Shown piece after piece: positions 32,923-43,484 of a DNA stretch of 64,000 bases (positions within the stretch are counted from its first letter, which is position 1; every line of letters starts with the position of its first letter). A program made the position numbers and the translations under genes. The stretch spans positions 47,349 to 111,348 of the forward strand of contig JASJFT010000151.1 in assembly GCA_030770425.1 (NCBI GenBank). Reading direction: 5' to 3'. The notes under the pieces are model-generated. The model saw only the letters and a list, made by a program, of their open reading frames with translations. It did not search any database and had not been told where the DNA came from. The stretch is from Darksidea phi (Eukaryota; Ascomycota; Dothideomycetes; Pleosporales; Lentitheciaceae).

Positions 32923-33437
32923 AGCAGCCGATCGATGGTTCAACTCACTCAACGCTCAAGGCTAGCTCTAGAGAGATCAGTTGAGCGACTTAGTTGAAAA
33001 CGTGATGAACACATATACAGTGTGAGTGCATCGTGTTGCAGCGTGACTGGAAGAGAGGGTTGAGTAGAAGCATCGACTGTGCGAACGATGTTTAGCTAGG
33101 GAAAAAGCATGTGCCAAGTCCACTAGGCCTAAAGGGGGAAGGTATCTCCACGTGCCCACCAATGCTGTTAGATTTGTTCACTTTAAATCCTCCAATCGAA
33201 TTCTTACCGTTTGTGTTTTCCAAACAGAGACATACTTTCAAATGTTCACTTGATCCAATATCGTGACGTCCTACCTACGAGACACTACATTATATTCGGG
33301 GCATAGCAAGCCTCTAGCAGTTGAAGAAGAACATTCGGTCTCGGCTAAGCTTTGATCGGGCAAACGAAAACAATTTCTACCGTATAAACCCATCCTTGTA
33401 TTCCTACCTTTGAGCGTTGTAGAACGTCTCAGCAGTC
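32923..33437. promoter_or_regulatory. Divergent promoter region
   Basis: 515 bp between the start codons of the Arg/Pro/Tyr-rich protein and the HAD-family gene. No repeat or clear box was seen. Confidence 0.4.
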
Positions 33438-34486
33438 ATGGCGAAAGATGAGAAGCCTGTTTTCTTCTTTGATATAGACAACTGTGTACGTTTTAATAGC
33501 CACCAGGAGGTATTTGTACTAACTAAACTGTCAGCTCTACCCGAAAAGTGAGCTCTCGAGAGACCTACTGGTTCGCATCTCACTGACTCATCCATCACTT
33601 AGGCTACAAGGTGGCGCATATGGTAAGTCTAAACGACATTCAAATGCGACTCATACTAACTCTACTACTACCCCCAGATGTCTGATCTGATAGGTAAGAC
33701 TTAGCTCCCTTTATCTTTACTCTACCCATCATTCTTAGTCTATCCCAATTTGCATGCCTTACATTGAGCAAACTTCTCGCTTCTCGACGACCAACATCTC
33801 ACGCACTCTAGACAAATACTTCGAGACCCATTTGTCTCTCTCAACTACCGACGCCAATACCCTCCACCTCAAGTATTATCGCGAATATGGCCTCGCCATT
33901 GAAGGCTTAGTCCGCCACCACAAAGTGGACGCTCTAGACTACAACCGCAAAGTAGACGATGCACTCCCCTTGGAAGACGTCATCAAGCCCAACCCGGAAC
34001 TCCGAAGACTACTTGAAGATATTGACCGGGACAAGGTCAGGTTGTGGCTGTTCACCAATGCGTATGTGACGCATGGGAAGAGGGTGGTAAAGCTGTTGCA
34101 GATTGAGGATTTATTTGAGGGAATGACCTATTGTGATTATGGGGCGGCACCGATTGCCTGTAAGCCGCACGCCGAGATGTTCGATAAAGCCATGCGGGAA
34201 GCGGGCATAAAAGGGAACCAAAACTGCTATTTTGTCGGTAAGATGCTTGTTAGAGTCGATTGAATCGACATGTGAACAGGAAAACGGACACTGAATTCTA
34301 GCAGATGATTCATACATCAACGCCAAAGCAGCACACGCCCGCGGCTGGCATACAGTACACCTCCTCGATGAAACAGACCCGGAACCACCCCACCCCGCTG
34401 CCGAGCACCAGATCAGAAGCCTGCAGGAGCTCCGCAACATCTTCCCACAATTCTTCAAAAGCGCAGCCTCAGCAACATCAAAGTAG
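33438..34486 (+). CDS. HAD-family pyrimidine 5'-nucleotidase (SDT1/PHM8-like)
   Basis: Six exons (33438..33485, 33535..33547, 33603..33622, 33678..33693, 33812..34237, 34305..34486) encode 234 aa. Three of them are very short (13, 20 and 16 nt), yet each junction keeps the conserved reading FFFDIDNCLYPKSYKVAHM then MSDLIDKYFETHLSLS. DIDN is the HAD motif I with the nucleophile Asp. LWLFTNAYVTH is motif II, KPHAEMFDKAM gives the motif III Lys, and FVDDSYIN, formed by the last splice, is motif IV. The family dephosphorylates UMP/CMP or lysophosphatidic acid in the cytosol (yeast Sdt1 and Phm8). The cluster of tiny exons at the 5' end is notable. The following gene on the right is a pseudogene on the other strand. 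Confidence 0.88.
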
Positions 34487-34711
34487 TCGAGGACACCCAG
34501 GCTTTAGTAATGTAGTGCACTGGCGCTGTGGATGAGCGTTTGGCGCCCAAGACATTGATGGCTCTGGGATCTGGCATAGAAATATGGTGCCGATAGAGTA
34601 ACATAGATAAATAAACCACGGATCCTGGTTATATGCTAGACTCATGTTGCGGGTGGGCAACTTATGGCTAGAGTATAGGCATGAAGTGCCTGTGTTCGCC
34701 TGATTATCCTT

Positions 34712-36264
34712 CTACTGCAAGACCATCTTGTTGTTCTTATTATGATCCCCCTCATAATCATCCTCAGAGTCCTCTTCGTAATCCTCTTCGTAATCCCCCC
34801 CATTGTTCCCACCCAAAGATCTCCGCATCGATGATCTCGGACCTATAGAGGGTCTCCATGCTGGTGATGTCGGGTCCAACACCCCTTGCTCTCCACCAAC
34901 GCCTGGAGGCTCCAAGATCCCTTGCGACCCTTTAGCCTTGCCATTGCCGGCTGAAGCATCAACGCTGCCGTATCGCGAAAGTTGGTCCGCAGGATCAAAG
35001 GTGCAGCCACTAACTTGCGCTCTCTTCTCTTTGCTATGGCTTGTATATGTTTCGCTTTCCTAAGCTACCACGGTCTGTTTGTAAGAAAATGGTTGCCGGG
35101 AGTTTAAGCCGTATATTTGAGAGTCACTAGGAGACCCAGGAGCAATTAATACTCGTCCACCAGGTAGCGGCTTCCATTCATCTTGCGGGTCGACAGGACC
35201 GAAATTGTTAACTTTAATGTTGTGTTCAAACGCGTAGAATTTTGCAAAATTGATTCGAAATGGAGGGTCCAATTCCTCCCATGGCTTCGTTGTTATGACC
35301 CGCAGGGGATTGCCCATAGGGAGCTCCTAGGGATTGCGAGGGCACTCACTAGGGTACAGTTGTGGGGCATGGTCGCCCGTATATAGGCTGGCGTGCTCGC
35401 TCTTGATTTTGCTTGCGAGTACAACCCTCCATTCGTAGATTTGGATAGATCCATTTATATATCAGTGCCACGCAGAGAACATGTGAAATTAAACAACATG
35501 CACACAGCTGCAGCAACCGTGGCCTTCGCGCGAATAACCACAAACCATCTGATCTTCATTGGGACCTTTTCTGAAGCGTTATGTGTCGATGTGGTGATGG
35601 AAATGGTGTCATTTATGTCGCCCGCAAGCTCTGGCAAAAGTACTCGAAAGACCCGTCCTCGTTTGAAGAACTCGTACCCTGGGGTTTGAACACGTAAGTC
35701 TATCCACGGTCAATTCCACGCAAGGACGATTGTGACCCGTCACTTACTTGCGTCTAATGCTCCACATAGACCTGAGATTCCTTAGATTGCGTAACATCTG
35801 TAAGTCTCTTGTACCGTTGTCCATATTAGGTTAGTACCTGTGGGTTATAATGAATGGCGCTTACGTCCGGCGAGTGACAATGAGCATCATACTCTCTTGG
35901 CTCTAAGAGATCGGGATACTGTTTCGACACAGCTGATGTTGGCTGCTCGTACAAATGAACCGTAGGGACTGTGTACAAGCTGCTATTGTCGATATTGAGG
36001 CTACTGAGGCTACGTATGACACTGTAGTCGCTAGCGCTGGCTGCCGGTCGTCTGCTAACTTCATGTTGTTGCGCTTGCGATCTACGAATGCATAGTTAGA
36101 TTGATGGGGTTCTTGCAGTGCTCTATCTTCAGGTACCGAGAACCTTCATTGGCATGCGGGACTGAAATCCCGTGGCCATCCCCGTATACGTAAGATTGGT
36201 CGTCATGGTCGAAATAGTAATGTTTATTTCGCGCAACATCCCACTCCCATTTCGTGAACACCAT
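34712..36264 (-). pseudogene. DUF6590-like gene, disrupted
   Basis: Exons 36264..36137, 36081..35865 and 35797..35752 read as one protein (MVFTKWEWDVARNKHYYF, then EVSRRPAASASDYSVIRS). A fourth segment from 35699 then gives RVQTPGYEFFKRGRVFRVLL, the usual start of a DUF6590 domain. The join to it needs a GC-AG intron (35700..35751). In the domain the frame breaks near 35526-35532, at an extra-CG-like slip after FVVIR. It resumes as SEHASLYTGDHAPQL, then meets TAG at 35327-35329. It continues as EELDPPFRINFAKFYAFEHN (the domain's conserved end), meets a second TAG at 35060-35062, and runs on as an acidic tail to 34712. Both stops could be CAG-to-TAG changes. I read it as a dead gene of unknown function. 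Confidence 0.6.
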
Positions 36265-36883
36265 ATTTGAATGTAACGATCGTGATCACAGCTGCGAGAA
36301 TTGCAAGCACAAGCAAGGCTAATACATATATTAAGGCAATCTCGCACGTGATGCAGCTATGTCGCATGCATATACACGTCGCCTTTCATAGCCCGAGCTG
36401 GCCTCGACTGCGTTCGTAAGGCATTAATTGGCGCACAAGTGCAAGGCGCAGAGCTGAAGGGAGGCAAAACCCTGTCAAATTGGATCAGGTCTCGTTATCG
36501 TCGGGATTTAGCCTGACTGTAAACCGCAGCCTGGCCCCTCGTGGTATCGAGGAAGGCTGAAAGACACAACAATGCGGAAGGCGTAATTGTCCCGCGCTCG
36601 ATATATCAGCGGGCGGATGGACTCAAGTTAGCCCAGTGCGGCCGTGTTGTAGTAAAGTGGTCGTACCGGATAAGTTCTGATGCTGCAAACTATGCGGAAC
36701 TATCCGTGTGCCTGTCTCTTGAGGCGCGAAACAGGCACAAGATGAAAGCAAAGAATGGTGGATATGTAGGCAAGCTCGGCCACGATTCTCCACGCTAGTA
36801 GATAGTGTAATAGTTGCCTGCTGTCGTATTGTATAGCATGACCTGAATTGCATACGGACTTGGTTCAACTAAAATTCCTAAGA
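36265..36883. other. Intergenic between two pseudogenes
   Basis: 619 bp upstream of the DUF6590-like pseudogene and downstream of the ankyrin pseudogene. No gene was recognised. Confidence 0.4.
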
Positions 36884-39234
36884 TCAGTGTAGGAGGATGG
36901 CTTGCAGCTCCTCAACGAAGTCGAGAAACGTGACGTATTTCCTCTCTATTGCTTCTCTCTTCCCGTCAAACCACAGATCTCTACAGGTGCGATAGCACTG
37001 GTGCAGATCGTGGTCATTGTGCTTTGCACTCAAATCGATGCCATCCAGTCGATGTTGACGAGCATAGTGGACCACGCTAACCCAAACATTAGTAGACCCA
37101 TGCAATATAACTAGGTGAACAATGCTCTCCCCGGTTTTTCTAGTACAATTCAGCCTTGTACCAGCTTCTGCGAGGTAACAAAACGTTGGTATATCCAACA
37201 CATCAGCGCGACCATGGCCGCGGTATCGCCGTCCGAATCAAGCGTATCAATATGTGCCCCTCTTGCAAGAAGACATCGTACAGTGTCAAGCTATCCGCGA
37301 TTAGCCACTTTATGAAGAGGGGTGCCGGTATTGCTAGGTGCATTCACGACCGCTAGACCATTGTGCTTGTTCCCGCTCGCTTGATGAATGGGTTGTAAAC
37401 TCCATGCATTAGTAGCTGTGAGGAAAGCACTAGCTTGAAGAAGCTCATGGACACAGTCAAGATGACCAGCTTCTGCTGCTCGAGACCAGGCGCTGTAGCG
37501 TTCGTGATCCTGTAGGTCAATAGTGGCGGGCTTGGCTATGCCGTTCGCATGTAGAATCAACTGAATGCTCTGTATATCGCCTCTCCAGGCGGCCCATATA
37601 AGTGGCATTCGCCCGTTGATGTCTGATACGTCGATATCGGCGGGGTATTGCTTGAGTACCAATTCAAGGTCTACTGGGTATAAGCCGAGCACAATGAGAT
37701 GAAGCATGGTGAAGCCCTGCTGTTCTAGGGTCGTCGTGGCAAGAAACAGATCATTCGATGCGTGCGAAACTTTTTGACCAACGCTTGTGTCCAAAGGCGT
37801 ACCGCTAAGTGCTCGGTCCACGCCAGGCTGATTCGCTGGGCTGCAGTGCTTCATGTTAGCTCATGGTGCCGGGTCCGCACAATGAGTGTACTTACCTACC
37901 CTTCCCATCAGGCAGGTATGGATCAGCTCCCACCGAGAGTAGGTACGAGTAGATGACATCCTGTCCCTTGAATGCGGCGTACTACAAGATACGTCAGATT
38001 CATGATAAAGGTTTGTATCGAGAGTGAATCCTACATTCAATAGCGACTTCCCCGACGAATTGACGTCAAACGGGGAAGTAGCACCACGTCCGACCATCTC
38101 TTTCAATATTGCAAGCCTTCCCAACTCGATCATACTCTAAACCATAGCATTGTAGGGGATGACTCGAGGGAGGGGAATATTGAAATCTAGTCCTCGTAGG
38201 CATTGGAACTTCACGCAAATATTGAAAGTTCTGAGCAGCGTCCATGATGGTGCAAAGTATGTGAACTTCACTGACGACGGTCCGCTCCGACGACAGCTTT
38301 TGTTGCAGGGCCGCCGTGAAAGCAAGACCGAAGCATTGCCATGGAATGTCATACTACCCAGTATTTGCCTGATCCATTGCGGTGTCCTGATCCAGCTGGT
38401 AACATGACACTGGCATGAACAGAAGGCTTCGCACGTGTTATTGACCAATGTACCACTGAGAGATATTATGAGCATGCAGAATCTGAGATGCTTGAAATAG
38501 CAGAGTGGAAGGAGTCCAAACAAGATCTTCGTGAATCTTGCCCGGGCAGTGGCAACGATGGCCCACCCTCCGTTTGCGCAGATTGTTGGATCACCGAGTC
38601 CAACTTCGTTTCGCATGAAGTACTATCGTCTTTGGCGTCTGGCTTGGTATATGACGGTGTGAGCAATTCGATATTTCAAACGGTCAAGCTGGTCAGCATT
38701 GAGTTCAGCTTTTTCAAAGTTTGCTCAGATGTGATAGCTCGGAGTTCGCTAGCAGCTGCTGTGAGTGAGTGCACAATGGGCGTCACCGTCGCTGTCAAGC
38801 GGTACAGGGTATGCTTTCGGCGCATCCACTTTCGCTTTGAGAGTTTCGGAGTGGTCCCAATGTACTGACCGTTCTCCCAACTTGTATCTTTTGGACAAAC
38901 CCATCAATTTCAAGAAGAACCTGGTTTGCTTCGTTCCGTAATTGCACTGTATCTCTAAGACATTCCTTGAGCGGTTCCTCGCCAATGTCTCTCGTTCCAA
39001 CCACATTTCAGCGAGGATTTGACGATTTGAAGTTGGGTCTTCAACCCAGTCACCTAGGCATGATTTAGGAAATAGACATCTCATATGAGTGCTTGAATAT
39101 ACCTCGTTAAGTAGGCCCATAAAGTCCTGATTCATATGCCGTAGTTCCCAGGCATTCTGGAGGGCTTGGAACGTCTTCGCAGAAGCTCCGAGCACGGCAA
39201 TGACACCAGCGGCGATGGATAACGGATCCGCCAT
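36884..39234 (-). pseudogene. NACHT-type N-terminal / ankyrin-repeat protein gene, multiply broken
   Basis: The start (MADPLSIAAGVIAVLGASAK) is the typical fungal N-terminal domain of ankyrin or NLR-like proteins. Downstream pieces are clear but lie in different frames: DTVQLRNEANQVLLEIDGFV, WMRRKHTLYRL, then CEAFCSCQCHVTSWIRTPQW, IELGRLAILKEMVGRGATSP and several ankyrin repeats (DVSDINGRMPLIWAAWRGDI). At least two introns still look intact (39054..39102, and one after GKSLLN). Lesions seen are a frameshift near 39005, another near 38830, one near 38466, TAG at 38137-38139 where Trp is expected, TAG at 37291-37293 between ankyrin segments, and a frameshift near 37210. No single splice scheme rescues these. 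Live relatives are thought to act in non-self recognition or signalling. Confidence 0.72.
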
Positions 39235-39603
39235 AGGGTATCGTGATTAAATGGCGATGAAGTCCAGATATTCGAAGCCGAAAGGCTGGACGGGAGAGCA
39301 AAGTGGCAGGCAAGGCGCCTTTAGGGTTCGACGCCCAGCCTGCCGCCATGGGTCAACGACTCAGCCTTGCATCTTGTTCTGCACCATCTAGGCGCACCTG
39401 ACAGAGTAGCTAAATTCATAATTCGTTCTACGGACTGTGTATTTTCACAGTCGATCGTGACTGTGATCTGTTGTTGTTGTTGTTGTTGTTGAGTAGTACA
39501 TCTTCCCAGCCTTGGCGAGGCAAGCGAAGTCAGCTTCCATGTAAACATTCAACGCATCTCTGATTTCATCTTTACCTAAATATCCTTCGCTACCTGCACA
39601 ACA
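39235..39603. promoter_or_regulatory. Divergent upstream region with TTG microsatellite and inverted repeat
   Basis: 369 bp upstream of the BSP-type peptidase gene. It holds a perfect 7-bp-arm inverted repeat (39446-39465, CACAGTC-GATCGT-GACTGTG) and, right after it, seven TTG units (39471-39491). Confidence 0.5.
39471..39491 (+). repeat. (TTG)7 microsatellite
   Basis: Seven perfect TTG units, 113 bp before the peptidase start codon. Length variation among strains is likely. Confidence 0.9.
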
Positions 39604-40629
39604 ATGACGTCTTCCGCAACGCCTACCTACTTTCAAACCATTTCGGCCGCTCCATCCTCAACCCCGCCTGGCCCGCAGTCGTCCGCGCTGCCACCTTCAG
39701 CTGAGGCCTCTAACGCCAACATCTCTCGTGTGGAGGCTTCATCTACAGATGCTGTTAGGCCAGTCAACCCGCCGAGAAAGCCGACCCTGCGCCTTGAGCT
39801 ACGCGACCTCTCTTCCGAAGGCTCGCGCGCTTTCCTACGCCTCCTCCATGCTTCCTACACGCTCGAACATGCTGTCGACACGGTCCTCGGCCAGCTGTAC
39901 TCGGGTCTGGGGAAACACTGTATACCGCCGACACGGTCAGTCACGCTAGTGCTACGCTCGATGGCCGGTGTCGCGTATACCACCGGTCTTGACATCGATA
40001 GCGACCACAAGGAGATCCACTTCAGCACAGACTACATCAACAGCGTGCCCGATGGGCGGAAGAAGGAGGAAATGCAAGGCGTGATTGTGCATGAGATGGT
40101 GCATTGCTGGCAGCACAACGCGTTGGGCACGGCGCCGGGTGGATTGATAGAAGGCATTGCAGATTGGGTTCGGCTGAAGGCAGGTTTTGCGCCGCCCCAC
40201 TGGAAGAGGAGGGGTGATGGCGATTGGGATGCTGGTTATGAGCGGACCGGCTACTTCCTGGAGTGGCTCGAAGAAGCGCATGGCACGGATGTTGTGCGCA
40301 AAATCAACGATGGCTTGAGAGGGTGCAAATACGAATCCAAGGCTTTCTGGCATGACTGCTGCGGGAAGACGGTCGAGAAGTTATGGAAGGAATACAGATC
40401 GAGCTTGGGTGAGGAAGATGAGGGTGAAGCGAGGGCAGACGCGATCGCGCAGGATGTGGACAAGTCCGAGTCCACAGACAACGCCCACGGACCATCTGCA
40501 CCAAACCACAATCCCGGACCCCAACGATCCTCGCAAAACACGGCCTCGGACGATGATAAGAGTCTACGTCAAAAGGCACGAAGGGGGGGCAATATGCATG
40601 TTCCCATCCGTCCAGGTACGGGATCTTGA
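39604..40629 (+). CDS. BSP-family (plant/bacterial basic secretory) metallopeptidase-like protein
   Basis: An intronless gene of 341 aa. The zinc-metallopeptidase core is plain: VIVHEMVHCWQHNALG (HExxH near residue 162) followed by PGGLIEGIADWVRLKAG, the signature of the basic secretory protein peptidase family (PF04450-type). The preceding strand TTGLDIDSDHKEIHFSTDYI and the later GYFLEWLEEAHGTDVVRKIN also fit. Family members are often secreted, but this N-terminus is Ser/Pro/Ala-rich with no hydrophobic signal peptide. The product may be intracellular or leave by an unconventional route. The C-terminal 80 residues are acidic then basic low-complexity sequence. The first ATG is used; no upstream alternative exists. 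Confidence 0.82.
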   Translation: MTSSATPTYFQTISAAPSSTPPGPQSSALPPSAEASNANISRVEASSTDAVRPVNPPRKPTLRLELRDLSSEGSRAFLRLLHASYTLEHAVDTVLGQLYSGLGKHCIPPTRSVTLVLRSMAGVAYTTGLDIDSDHKEIHFSTDYINSVPDGRKKEEMQGVIVHEMVHCWQHNALGTAPGGLIEGIADWVRLKAGFAPPHWKRRGDGDWDAGYERTGYFLEWLEEAHGTDVVRKINDGLRGCKYESKAFWHDCCGKTVEKLWKEYRSSLGEEDEGEARADAIAQDVDKSESTDNAHGPSAPNHNPGPQRSSQNTASDDDKSLRQKARRGGNMHVPIRPGTGS

Positions 40630-43484
40630 ACATCCAACAACGCCACGCAATGGAAGCTTGTCTGTGTATTGGATCTCATACTGCGGGTAGTGTCCCGAAG
40701 CTTCCCATTCTACACTCATTGGTGACTTTTATCGGTCTTGGCGGCATCCTCCGTCCCAGTAGTGTCCAGCTCTGTGCAGCAATGGAAAGCGCCACCAGGA
40801 CGTAAAGTATCAGATCCAGCCCTGTACATCCAAGAGGAACAGAGATGCTGCCATCGATCCCACGAACCTGTAGGGGTCGCCAACAATTGGCCCGGATATA
40901 TCGTAATTCGAACAAAATGCAACGGCATGCCGCTTCATCAAATGAATGTCTCACATGGTGGCGTACACTATTCCTGTTCCTCTGCATCCACAACCCCATG
41001 TCGTTTCGCCCATCCCTGTCCATGACTCCCGACCAAGAGGACGCCTCTTAACCGCCCCCTTAGCCTCGGTATCGCCGACAGAACCCACGCATACACGAGG
41101 TATAGCACTATCTACCAGTCAAGATATATACAGTACGTATACGGAACTGGAAACTCCAGCTGTGCAGGCGCCGCTCGCTACAAAGGCTCCCTGTCGATGT
41201 TTCTCACGCTGTGTAACGCATAGATTCGTCTTTCGGCATACAGCTCGTGAGATGCTACTCTTTGTACTGCTCTCCACCATCTACGCATTGCATGGCTTCC
41301 TTAGTTATTGCGCTTGCATATATGTGCTTTACTATAGTATCTCCCCCCGCACTACCAACCACGGCCACAGCCGTGGCCCGCGTCCAATCCGGATATGCAT
41401 CCCATACAGTCACACTCTGCAGGAAGGAAGCACAACTCTGTCTGGTAATTATCCCACCGTTGATATTCGGCATCGCCCCAAGAAACGCGCCTTACCGGTC
41501 CGATAAGATGTGCCCAAGATTCAGCCTTGCCTCGGTCTAATTTCCTCCAATAGGAAGGTTTGCAGCCTGCAAGGGACCACTGCTGTCCCCGTGGAAGTAC
41601 GGTAGTCTATTTACTAGTCTTCATTGCTGCAATGGGCAATGCATAGTTCCGGTGGGCTTCTATGCTGTTCGCCGACGGTTGGGGGCTGTGCATACACGCG
41701 TCGTGTTGTGTTGTGCCCCGCCTGCATGGTTCAGGTACTCTGCGGAAAAATTGCATGTACCATGGTAGGAATCACGGTATGTCCCAAATAGAACGCACTA
41801 GAGATCCGCCTGGAAGGGACATGGATGTGCTATCTCCATGGGTTTCTCCGAGCCGCGCTACGCGCTTTGTCCTCAGGGTTCTAGTCCTTGTAGAATGGGC
41901 CACAGCAGACTTGCGATCCTACAACGAACGATGACGTTTATTTTGAGTAGGATGCGTTAGAGCCGGCATTATCGGGGCGTTACCCATTGGCCCGTTCCAC
42001 GCATGTTCGCAACTTCAATCGAGCAGGCTACTTTTAGTAGATTCCAGGCTGAAGGTCATATTCTTAGGTCGGATATGCTTCGTGTGGGGGAGAGTAACAC
42101 AGCATCCGATGATAATACGGATGAGGGATGATATAATAGTAGCGAACGATATTGCAGGATGGGAACCACGATGAAGAACTAAGCCCATCAAATCTATACC
42201 TTGAATAATGTTTCCTGTTTTGGATTCCAAACCCACCATCACACCATTTGGAAGCCTGGTTTGACACTCACCTATCCGCATTACGACTCATGTGACATGA
42301 CTACAGCCTTCGCGTTCATGTCCTAAAATGATTTTGCACACCCGCCGAATCGTTCCCGTTCCCGCGTTTCGCTCGCTTCCCCCAGCAGAACTACACCTCT
42401 TTCAGGAAACACGCGAGCCTAATCCCTGGCGCTGCCCCTAGGTCCGGAAAAAGCGGCCCCATGTAAGCTGGCACGGTAAAATCCTTCTGCGAGCTTTACT
42501 GGGACGTCTGGTCACCGCTGCGTTGGCCTTGCTTGACTTTGGCCCTCTCTTTATTTGGTAGTTCTTGTCGCTATTCTTGGTGAGATATTGAAATGTGGGA
42601 GGTGAGCTGGCCAGGCAGAAGTTCAATGTGTCCCTCCAGATCCTAATGCCCGCTGGTGTTGTTTCACCGCGTGACTTCATGGCTAAGTATTGATTTGTTG
42701 CTTAGTAGAACTGTCCGTATCCACCTCGTAGGGGGGCATCACTGCAGCAGTTTTATTTTGTGGTGGAAGAAGCGGCGAACTGCGGCGAGTTGAGGTGAAT
42801 CGGCTATACGAGGCAGATTAGCTGCTTGTACAATAAAGTGGGAGTGCAGGTGTAAGGACGCCTGGCATGCATGTGATGGAAGGAGGAAGGGTGTGTCAGC
42901 TTGTTTTGAATGAGTGCAGTAGCACCCACCATTTGTTCTTCCCACGCATATCAAGATACCCGGATGAAAGCACCGGCATCAAAAGCACCAAACTTTCAAG
43001 GTGTTCGTCAACCAGATCCTTCGGGAGATAAGGTACCCGAACAGCCAGTGAATGGACCAGTCTTGTCGCAAGCAGACGTGCATCTTTCGGATGTGAAACT
43101 GCCGAAAGGATGAGAAGGGGGCTACGTTACATGGTCGAGATGCCATGCAACGAACAATAGCAACGTACACTATGATGAGGATAGCGAAGCCGTGTCTTGG
43201 TTGGCACCCGCGAGAGACGCGGATAGGCTGAGTAGTCTCGCGTACCTGATTCTTACGAATAAGAAAGGGGAACAAGCTAGGCTGTGGGGTTTCAAGAGTA
43301 TACCAGGCCGCAGGACATGGAACGGTAATGATACGAGGTGGATACTTCGTGCAGAAAACATGTGATTGTAACCACGGAATGACAATCATACATCCCACTC
43401 ATTGTGGGCTTCGTAGATCACACGCCCAACGCCCCGTGTATGCAGCTTCGCCCTAGCGCTACCCAATACATCTGCATATTCAAA
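40630..43484. other. Long intergenic region, no supported gene
   Basis: 2.85 kb between the peptidase gene and the convergent MYB-like gene. The longest open frame (40946..41506, + strand, 186 aa) has one hydrophobic stretch but no motif and overlaps another frame of similar quality; I treat it as chance. No inverted repeats or A/T-rich relic were evident by eye. Confidence 0.35.

Noticed and set aside
40946..41506. 186-aa plus-strand open frame with one hydrophobic stretch
   Set aside because: No motif, a rival frame of equal quality overlaps it, and no promoter or splice cues support it.
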